DNA of 64,000 nt from Streptomyces katrae (lineage in GTDB: Bacteria > Actinomycetota > Actinomycetes > Streptomycetales > Streptomycetaceae): contig NZ_JNZY01000027.1 in assembly GCF_000717655.1 (NCBI RefSeq), positions 47,761 through 111,760 on the forward strand, in the 5' to 3' direction. A model generated the notes under the pieces. It was not told the origin of the DNA, ran no database searches, and was given only the letters and a program-made list of their open reading frames with translations. Each line of letters begins with the position of its first letter. The stretch's first letter is position 1. The position numbers and the translations under genes are program-made. Positions 58,216 through 64,000 of this stretch are shown here, one piece after another.

Positions 58216-59547
58216 TCAGTCGAAGCGGCCGCCCGTCGCGGGCCGGACCGATGCCGCCACCGCGGCTGCGAGCCCCGGCACTTCGCGGAGCTGCACGCCC
58301 GACACCGTGATCCGTACGCCCGGCCCCGACTCCACCCGGAACCGGCTGCCCGGGGCCGCCGCCCAGCCCGCGGCCAGCAGCCGCGTCACCGCCCCCGTCT
58401 CGTCGGCGACGGGCACCCATACGTTCATCCCGCTGCGCCCGTGGGCCCGTACGCCCCGCTCCCGCAGGGCCGCGACCAGCCCGTCCCGCCGCTCCCCGTA
58501 GGACCTCGCGACCGCTGCCCGGTCCACCGCAGCCGAGGTCCACAGCTCGACCACCGCGTACTGGAGCAGCCGGCTCACCCACCCCGGGCCCAGCCGCTGC
58601 CGTCCGCGTACGCGGTCCAAGGTCACGGCGTCGCCGGTCAGCACCGCGAGGCGCAGGTCGGGCCCGTACGCCTTCGCCGTGGACCGCACGAGCGCCCAGT
58701 GCCGGGTCACCCCGCCCAGCGAGTGCAGCGGCAGGTCCACGATGGCGTGCCCGTGGTCGTCGTCGACCACCAGCACCTCCGGGTACCGCGCCAGCACGCC
58801 GCGCAGCTGCGCCGCCCGGTCCGCGCCGACCGCCGCCCCGGTCGGGTTCTGCGCCCGCGCCGTCACGAGCAGCGCCCGCGCGCCCTCCGCGAGCACCCGC
58901 TCCACCGACGAGACGACGGGCCCGTCGTCGTCCACCGCCACCGGCACCACGCGCAGCCCCAGCGCCGCCGCCAGGTCCAGCACGCTCCCCCACCCCGGGT
59001 CCTCGATCGCCACCGCGTCCCCCGGCCGCAGGTGCGCGGCCAGGACCCGCTCGATCCCGTCCAGCGCGCCCGAGGTCACCCCCACCGGCCCGGCCGGCAC
59101 CCCGTCCGCGTCGAGGTCGGCCCGGGCCAGCCGCTGCAGCTCCGGCACCACCGGGTCGTCCCCGTACAGCGTCGGCGCCCGTGCGTACCGGCGCGCGGCC
59201 TCGGCCAGGGCCCCGTCCAGCGGGGGCAGCAGCCGTACGTCCGGATTCCCCGAGGCGACGTCCCGCGCGCCCGGCGGCACCGCCATCCGCAGCTCGTCGC
59301 GCGGCGCACTCGCCGGCCGCCCGCGTACGCGGCTGCCACGCCGCCCGTCGGTCTCGATGACCCCGCGCTCGCGCAGCGTCCGGTACGCGGCGGCCACGGT
59401 GTTCGGGTTCACCCCGAGCACTCCCGCGAGCTCCCGCATCGGCGGCAGCAACGTTCCCGGCGCGAGCGCGCCCGATCCGACGCCCGCTTCGACACTGGCC
59501 GCGATATCCGATGCGCGGCGCCCTGCAATCCGATACTCTCCTAGCAC
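58216..59547 (-). CDS. MocR-type GntR/aminotransferase regulator
   Basis: A 443-aa fusion of an N-terminal GntR winged helix (about 8-75, LPPMRELAGVLGVNPNTVAA) with a class I aminotransferase-like domain. Lys292 in STAKAYGPDLRL is the PLP lysine, and AQNPTGAAVG is the Asn-Pro block. Such proteins read PLP levels (PdxR) or amine substrates. The gene is divergent from a PNPOx-like flavoprotein, 37 bp apart, which fits control of vitamin B6-related functions. The GTG at 59547 lies 7 nt after a CATACT -10 box, suggesting a leaderless start. Confidence 0.91.
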   Translation of the reverse strand: MLGEYRIAGRRASDIAASVEAGVGSGALAPGTLLPPMRELAGVLGVNPNTVAAAYRTLRERGVIETDGRRGSRVRGRPASAPRDELRMAVPPGARDVASGNPDVRLLPPLDGALAEAARRYARAPTLYGDDPVVPELQRLARADLDADGVPAGPVGVTSGALDGIERVLAAHLRPGDAVAIEDPGWGSVLDLAAALGLRVVPVAVDDDGPVVSSVERVLAEGARALLVTARAQNPTGAAVGADRAAQLRGVLARYPEVLVVDDDHGHAIVDLPLHSLGGVTRHWALVRSTAKAYGPDLRLAVLTGDAVTLDRVRGRQRLGPGWVSRLLQYAVVELWTSAAVDRAAVARSYGERRDGLVAALRERGVRAHGRSGMNVWVPVADETGAVTRLLAAGWAAAPGSRFRVESGPGVRITVSGVQLREVPGLAAAVAASVRPATGGRFD

Positions 59548-59554
59548 AAAGCCA

Positions 59555-59560
59555 AGTATG
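59555..59560 (-). promoter_or_regulatory. -10 box of the MocR gene
   Basis: CATACT on the minus strand ends 7 nt before the GTG. The adjoining GTACTAGTGC region lies between the two divergent starts and may be the MocR binding site. No clear -35. Confidence 0.36.
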
Positions 59561-59584
59561 CACTAGTACAACGGAGCGCGCATC

Positions 59585-60286
59585 ATGACCGCCCAGACCG
59601 ACACGCAAGAGATGCCCGAGACGAACGGGACGACCGGCGGCTACGAGCCCACCGACCGCACCGTCCCGAGCCGCTCCCGCGAGCGGGCGCGCTACGACCG
59701 CGAGACGGTCCACTCGATACTCGACCAGGCCTACGTCTGCCACCTCGGCTTCGTCCGCGACGGCGCACCGGTGGTCCTGCCGACGCTCTACGGCCGGGTC
59801 GGCGAGACCCTGTACGTCCACGGCTCGACCGGCTCGCGCCCGCTGCTCGCCGCCGGCCAGACCGACCCGGGGCTGCCCGTATGCCTGACCGTGACGCACG
59901 TGGACGGCCTGGTGCTGGCCCGGTCGGCCTTCCACCACTCGATCAACTACCGCTCGGTGATCGTGCACGGCACCGCGTACCAGGTGACCGACGAGGACGA
60001 GCGCCGGATGGCTCTGGACGCCCTCGTCGACCACGTGGTGCCGGGCCGCTCGGCCGACTCCCGGCCCGCCAACGCGAAGGAGCTCGCCGCGACCGCGGTG
60101 ATCCGTCTGGACCTGAACGAGGTGTCGGCGAAGCTCCGCACCGGCGGCCCCAACGACGAGCCCGAGGACATGGACCTGCCCTACTGGTCGGGCGTGGTCC
60201 CGGTCACGCCGGTGCACGGAACCCCGATCCCGGCCGACGACCTGGCCCCCGGGATCGCCACCCCGGACTACCTCGCCGCCCTCTGA
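59585..60286 (+). CDS. PNPOx-family FMN-binding protein
   Basis: A 233-aa split-barrel flavoprotein of the Pyridox_ox_2 type (nitroimidazole-resistance-like). A 30-residue polar N-terminus precedes [20 protein letters not shown], then [13 protein letters not shown] and [25 protein letters not shown] precedes the ATG at 59585. The divergent MocR gene is its likely regulator. Family members bind FMN; a role in vitamin B6 or in reduction of xenobiotics is inferred. It overlaps the convergent EamA gene by 19 nt. Confidence 0.88.
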   Translation: MTAQTDTQEMPETNGTTGGYEPTDRTVPSRSRERARYDRETVHSILDQAYVCHLGFVRDGAPVVLPTLYGRVGETLYVHGSTGSRPLLAAGQTDPGLPVCLTVTHVDGLVLARSAFHHSINYRSVIVHGTAYQVTDEDERRMALDALVDHVVPGRSADSRPANAKELAATAVIRLDLNEVSAKLRTGGPNDEPEDMDLPYWSGVVPVTPVHGTPIPADDLAPGIATPDYLAAL

Positions 60287-61275
60287 GCCTCACGGGGCTC
60301 ATGGGGCTCGCGGGCCTCGGGAGTCTCGCGGGTCCCCCGAGCGGGCCGGACCACCGGCCCGCCCGCCGGCCTGCGCGCCTCGGCCGCGATCAGCGCGCCC
60401 ACCGCCGTCAGCAGCAGTACGGTGCCCAGCACCACGGCGCCGGTCAGCCGCTCGCCGAGCACCAGTACGGCGATCACCGCCGCGCTGACCGGCTCGATCA
60501 GCATGATCACGGACACCGTCGCGGCCCGCACCGCCGCGGCCCCGGTGAAGTACAGCGCGTACGCCAGGGCCGTCGGCACGGTGGCCACGTACACCAGCAG
60601 CCAGAGCACCCGCCCGAGTTCGGCGGTGTGCGGCACCAGCCCCTCCGCCGCGGCGAGCGGCAGCAGGCACACCGTGCCCACCGCGACCGACCAGGCGGTG
60701 GTGACCAGCGGCTCCCCGCCCGCCCCGCGCCGCCCCAGCGAGCGGGCCCGCAGGGTCATCGCGGCGTACCCGGCGGCCGACAGCAGGGCCCAGCCGACGC
60801 CGGCCGGCCGCACCTCCCCGCCCCCGCCGCCCAGGACCAGCACGGCGAGCCCGGCGAGCGCCCCCACGACGGCGGCCACCCCGCCCCGGCCGAGCCGCTC
60901 GCCCATCCAGTGGCGCGCCCCGAGAGCGATCAGCACCGGCCCGGCGCCCAGGGTCACCACGGTCCCGACCGCGAGGCCGGTGTCCCGTACGGCGGCGAAG
61001 TACGCGGCCTGGAACAGGGTGAACATCAGCCCCGTCCCGATCAGAGAGGCCGCCGACGGCCGCGCCGCCGGCCGCGGGCCCCGGAGCCGGCGTACGGCGA
61101 GCACCCCCAGCAGCACCACCAGCCCGCCGGCGCACCGCCAGAACGACAGGGCGAGCGGGCCGAGGTCACTGGCCAGGAAGAGGAGGGAGGCGGCCGCCCC
61201 GGCGGTGCCCCAGGCGGCTCCGGCGACGACGAGGTACAGCAGACTGCGCCCTGAAGCGGGCGAAGGATTCGACAC
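60268..61275 (-). CDS. EamA/DMT-family transporter
   Basis: A 335-aa membrane protein with ten helices in two EamA repeats: [18 protein letters not shown] at the start and [20 protein letters not shown] in the second repeat. A hydrophilic C-terminal tail of about 40 residues ([17 protein letters not shown]) lies in the cytosol. The GTG at 61275 starts a short polar lead. The substrate is unknown. Its last 19 nt overlap the convergent flavoprotein gene. Confidence 0.9.
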   Translation of the reverse strand: MSNPSPASGRSLLYLVVAGAAWGTAGAAASLLFLASDLGPLALSFWRCAGGLVVLLGVLAVRRLRGPRPAARPSAASLIGTGLMFTLFQAAYFAAVRDTGLAVGTVVTLGAGPVLIALGARHWMGERLGRGGVAAVVGALAGLAVLVLGGGGGEVRPAGVGWALLSAAGYAAMTLRARSLGRRGAGGEPLVTTAWSVAVGTVCLLPLAAAEGLVPHTAELGRVLWLLVYVATVPTALAYALYFTGAAAVRAATVSVIMLIEPVSAAVIAVLVLGERLTGAVVLGTVLLLTAVGALIAAEARRPAGGPVVRPARGTRETPEAREPHEPREAQRAAR

Positions 61276-61440
61276 GAGTGTGCTCCGCGCATGCGTGAAG
61301 GATGAAAGAGGAAGGTCATCGCTTCGCGGGCAGCACGAACCCGCCCGGGAACTGCCCGGGCCGGGTCCTCGTCACAAGGGGCAGCTGCCCGCGGCTACGC
61401 GGCCGGAGGCGGAAGCACGGTCGAATGCATGATCGCCACC

Positions 61441-62409
61441 TTAGGCCGTCATCGCCTCGCGGTCCAGAACAGCCGATTCCGGATCCGCCGCCCCCGGCGG
61501 GGTGGGCCGCGAGGACTGGGCGATGAAGGCCCCGCCGAGCACCAGCGCTCCGCCGGCGATCTGCGGGGTGGAGAGGTGCTCGCCCAGCAGGATCCAGGCG
61601 AAGACGGTGGCCACGACCGCCTCCAGGCAGGCCACGACACCGGCCACCTGCGGCGAGAGCTTGCGCACCGAGACCACGCCGGTCAGGTACGCGAAGACCG
61701 TCGCGATCAGCACCACCCAGCCGAGCAGCACCCACGCGGGCACCGTCGTGTCACCCATCGCGGCCTGCCCGCCCAGCAGCTGCCAGTCGATCTCCCACGG
61801 CCGGGAGATCACCGTCATCACCAGCGCGCCGACGAGCATGCCGTACGCGATCACCCCGAGCGGGTCGGGCACGTCGTCGGCGGCGCCGTCGGCACCGTGG
61901 TCCGCGAACACGAAGTAGAAGGCCTGGCAGCAGGCGGCGGCGAGGCCGAGCAGGACCCCGAGCAGGTCCAGGCTCAGCCCGGACCAGACCTCGACGACAC
62001 AGGCGAGCCCCACGACGGCCAGGGCGGCACCCGCCGCGGCGGCCCGGGTCACCGGCTTGCGCTGCACGAACCGGATCCAGCCGAGCAGCAGCGCCGGGCC
62101 GAGGTACTCCAGGAGCAGGGCCACGCCGACCGGGATCCGGGACAGGGAGGCGAAGTAGAAGGCCTGCACGCCCGCGACGCCGACGAGCCCGAAGCCGGCG
62201 AGCAGCAGGGGTTTGCGCAGCAGGAGATCCCGGTGCCGCCAGGCCAGCGGGGACAGCACCAGCGCGGCCCCGGCCACCCTGAGCCAGACCATGTGCAGCG
62301 GGTCCAGACCCGCCTCGATCAGCGGCTTCGCCGCCACACCCGAACCACCGAACGCGAACGCCGAGACGAGCGCGAGGCCCAGTCCGGCGTTTCTCCCTGA
62401 CGCTTGCAT
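61441..62409 (-). CDS. EamA/DMT-family transporter, RhtA-like
   Basis: A 322-aa membrane protein with ten helices. FGGSGVAAKPLIEAGLDPLH, ALLLEYLGPALLLGW and VACLEAVVATVFAWILLGE are typical of the RhtA-like branch that exports threonine and homoserine. This is one of three EamA genes in 5.2 kb. The ATG at 62409 has only a weak ribosome site. The gap 61276-61440 to the previous EamA gene holds nothing I can name. Confidence 0.9.
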   Translation of the reverse strand: MQASGRNAGLGLALVSAFAFGGSGVAAKPLIEAGLDPLHMVWLRVAGAALVLSPLAWRHRDLLLRKPLLLAGFGLVGVAGVQAFYFASLSRIPVGVALLLEYLGPALLLGWIRFVQRKPVTRAAAAGAALAVVGLACVVEVWSGLSLDLLGVLLGLAAACCQAFYFVFADHGADGAADDVPDPLGVIAYGMLVGALVMTVISRPWEIDWQLLGGQAAMGDTTVPAWVLLGWVVLIATVFAYLTGVVSVRKLSPQVAGVVACLEAVVATVFAWILLGEHLSTPQIAGGALVLGGAFIAQSSRPTPPGAADPESAVLDREAMTA

Positions 62410-62500
62410 CCGGCCATCATGGCAGGGGCGGTCAGTACCGTCACAGACGTGACACCTGTTGAGACGCATCCGAGACCGGGCGTGAGCGGGCGGACCGTTC

Positions 62501-62546
62501 CTGACAGGTCGTCAGTATTGAATGTTCCGCCCGCCGGGGCTACGTT
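62501..62546 (+). promoter_or_regulatory. Promoter and CTGAC-N5-GTCAG palindrome of the SRPBCC gene
   Basis: TTGAAT (62518-62523), 17 bp, TACGTT (62541-62546) gives a leader of about 28 nt with AAGGGG before the ATG. The palindrome CTGAC-AGGTC-GTCAG (62501-62515) abuts the -35 and matches the pattern at 55759. Confidence 0.57.
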
Positions 62547-62580
62547 CCGCCGCACGTACCCGACGAGAAGGGGTGGTCGC

Positions 62581-63009
62581 ATGGCCGAAGTCACCGCGGA
62601 ATCACGCATCGAGGCGTCCGCCGCGAAGCTCTGGGCCCAGCTGACGGACTGGTCGGCGTACGGCCAGTGGAGCATGACCCACACGAATTTCCCGAAGGGC
62701 GGCCCCGGGACCCTCGCGGTCGGCGCCACCTTCGAGGAGAACATGAAGATGATGGGCTTCCCGGCCGAGGTCGCCTGGACCGTCTCGGAGCTGGAGACCG
62801 AGCGCGTTTTCGCCATCACGGGCAAGGGCCCCATGGGCGTGGCCATCCTCACCCGGTACACCCTGATCCCGGACGGCGGTGCCACCACCGTCCGCATCGA
62901 CGGGGAGTTCAACGGGGCCGCCGTCTCCCTGATGGCGGGCAAGCTCAAGGACTCGGCCACCGCTGCCCTGAACGAGTCGCTCCGCAAGCTCGCCGGCCTG
63001 GTCGTCTGA
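62581..63009 (+). CDS. SRPBCC-family lipid-binding-fold protein
   Basis: A 142-aa START-like/polyketide-cyclase-2 type protein: ESRIEASAAKLWAQLTDWSA, FEENMKMMGFPAEVAWTVSE and a long C-terminal helix (AALNESLRKLAGLV). It forms a hydrophobic cavity that may bind a small lipid or aromatic ligand. The ligand is unknown. AAGGGG lies 7 nt before the ATG at 62581, and the gene has its own promoter with an operator-like palindrome. Confidence 0.86.
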   Translation: MAEVTAESRIEASAAKLWAQLTDWSAYGQWSMTHTNFPKGGPGTLAVGATFEENMKMMGFPAEVAWTVSELETERVFAITGKGPMGVAILTRYTLIPDGGATTVRIDGEFNGAAVSLMAGKLKDSATAALNESLRKLAGLVV

Positions 63010-63039
63010 TCCCCTCCCCCGGCGGGTGCCCGGATACGG

Positions 63040-63075
63040 CGGCGCGCCCCGCGAGAGGACTCGCGGGGCGCGCCG
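63040..63075. terminator. Bidirectional terminator
   Basis: A 16-bp perfect stem (63040-63055 with 63060-63075) closed by AGGA, followed on the plus strand by TTTGCATTTC. It separates convergent SRPBCC and PadR genes. Confidence 0.8.
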
Positions 63076-63095
63076 TTTGCATTTCGCCGGCCGGC

Positions 63096-63704
63096 TCAGT
63101 GCTCGTCGGCCAGGATCAGGTAGAGCTTCTTGCGGGCGTCGTTGATGACCGCGAGGGCCTTCTCGCGCTGCTCGGCCGAGCCGGTCTTGAAGACCTGGCC
63201 GAAGGCCTCGAACAGGCCGATCCCGGCCGTCCGGACCTCGTGCATCGCCTCGAAGTCGAACCCGCGCCCGGCTTCGGCCCAAGGGGCCTCCGGGGCCGAC
63301 TCGGCCTCGGTGCGGCCGGCGTCGGTGAGCGTGAACAGCTTCTTGCCGCCCTCGCTCTCGCTGGTGATGAGCCCCTCGTCCTCGAGCAGCTGCAGGGTCG
63401 GGTAGACCGAGCCCGGACTGGGCTTCCAGGCCCCGCCGCTGCGCTCGCCGATCTCCTGGATCATCTCGTAGCCGTGCATCGGCCGGTCCTTGAGCAGCGC
63501 CAGGATCGAGGCGCGCACATCTCCCCGCCGGGCCCGGCCGCGCGGTCCGCCGCGTCCGCCCCGCCCGCCGAAGGGCCCGCCGCCGAAGGGCGGCCCGAAC
63601 GGGCCGAAGGCACCGCGCCGCCCCTGGAAATCCTCCCGACGATCGGGCCCGCAGTGACCGTGGCCCCGTCCGTGCTCGTGTTCGTGCTGTCCGTGTGAAC
63701 GCAT
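63096..63704 (-). CDS. PadR-family transcriptional regulator with His/Gly-rich N-terminus
   Basis: A 202-aa regulator. Residues 1-60 are unusual: HGQHEHEHGRGHGHCGPD, then FGPFGPPFGGGPFGG and an Arg/Gly stretch. The PadR winged helix follows (about 60-140, ILALLKDRPMHGYEMIQEIG, PSPGSVYPTLQLLEDEGLI), then a C-terminal dimer helix. The His-rich part could bind Ni, Zn or Cu. AGGAG precedes the ATG at 63704. The promoter region is full of palindromes, so it probably represses itself. No target gene lies on the near side; it may lie beyond the window. Confidence 0.92.
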   Translation of the reverse strand: MRSHGQHEHEHGRGHGHCGPDRREDFQGRRGAFGPFGPPFGGGPFGGRGGRGGPRGRARRGDVRASILALLKDRPMHGYEMIQEIGERSGGAWKPSPGSVYPTLQLLEDEGLITSESEGGKKLFTLTDAGRTEAESAPEAPWAEAGRGFDFEAMHEVRTAGIGLFEAFGQVFKTGSAEQREKALAVINDARKKLYLILADEH

Positions 63705-63736
63705 GACTGCGCTCCTTTCGTCTTCCGGTTTCTCGC

Positions 63737-63796
63737 TATCGCTCTTGCGATACGTAAACTATCGTCGACCCATCGCGATGCGTCAACGATATATCG
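63737..63796 (-). promoter_or_regulatory. PadR promoter with three operator-like palindromes
   Basis: On the minus strand TTGACG (63786-63781), 17 bp, GATAGT (63763-63758). Palindromes TATCGC-TCTT-GCGATA (63737-63752), CATCGCGATG (63771-63780) and CGATATATCG (63787-63796) flank and fill it. Confidence 0.62.
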
Positions 63797-64000
63797 GAAA
63801 CTAATACCGAACAGGCCCCTGACCAGGCCGGTGTCATCGAAGGCCGAGCACGGTCGGTCGGCGAAGGCCACGCCACTCTGGGTCTCGGACCAACAAGAGC
63901 GGCCAGGCCTGCCGTCGGCCGACGTCCCAGTGCCTGACCGGCGACGTAGTCCCAGCCGATCCAGCCCACCAGCGCCAGCAGCCCGACACCCAGCACCGAA
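63797..64000. other. Window end, no gene supported
   Basis: On the minus strand a frame entering from the edge encodes a helix-like stretch (VLGVGLLALVGWIGWDYVAG) but then degrades into Pro/Arg-rich residues and runs into the PadR operators without a family match. It may be the tail of a membrane protein gene lying beyond 64000, or chance. Confidence 0.25.

Noticed and set aside
63461..63871. 136-codon minus-strand frame across the PadR start
   Set aside because: It overlaps the PadR gene and its operators in another frame and resembles no family.

Overview
The window is very GC-rich, GC-biased at third codon positions, and densely packed with actinobacterial core genes. Gene families, signal types (Tat, lipobox), GTG/TTG starts and AGGAGG-type ribosome sites all point to a Streptomyces chromosome. 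The set bioA/bioD, purB, a divergent third EF-Tu, lnt, ung and fabG looks like one conserved core-chromosome neighbourhood of that genus. That synteny is recalled, not computed. I see no rRNA, tRNA, CRISPR, prophage or intact insertion sequence.

Layout. 1-2.3 kb: end of a biotin operon (bioB tail, bioA, bioD). 2.3-9.8 kb: lipoprotein, methyltransferase, GNAT, a coupled pair of CNNM/CBS membrane proteins, SGNH hydrolase, purB and a Mug-type DNA glycosylase. 9.8-13.9 kb: ABC-2 transporter divergent from a NarL-type two-component system, with a strong palindromic operator between them. 14-20.8 kb: ROK and GntR/HutC regulators, an alpha/beta hydrolase, a Tat-exported PhoD phosphatase, and an ACT-GNAT fusion with a membrane anchor. 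20.9-28.7 kb: DUF885 protein, rhodanese with divergent Lrp/AsnC, sbcCD and YigZ. 28.8-41.7 kb: small cytosolic proteins, transporters, left-handed beta-helix proteins, a GH3 beta-glucosidase, an orphan VapB-like protein, an MFS exporter, a spermidine-synthase-like protein, a patatin and tuf3.

41.7-52 kb: an alkD-type gene broken at its 3' end by a repeat-like insertion, a VTT membrane protein, uppP, a 58-aa conserved-looking protein, lnt, an oxidoreductase, DinB protein, ung and an orphan oligopeptide-type binding lipoprotein. 52-55.8 kb: an SDR pair, then a compact set comprising an isochorismatase-fold protein that lacks its catalytic residues, a HipA-like kinase and a DUF3037 protein. 55.8-64 kb: two PNPOx-like flavoproteins, LysR, MocR and PadR regulators, three EamA transporters and an SRPBCC protein.

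Regulation stands out. Several genes begin 6-9 nt after a good -10 hexamer, which suggests leaderless mRNAs. Two palindrome types recur at unrelated promoters: TACCG-N2-CGGTA and CTGAC-N5-GTCAG. A DasR-like operator overlaps the -35 of the GntR gene. The best candidates for something undescribed are the HipA-like/DUF3037/isochorismatase-fold cluster, the small ORF coupled to the CNNM operon, and the insertion-altered region between alkD and tuf3.
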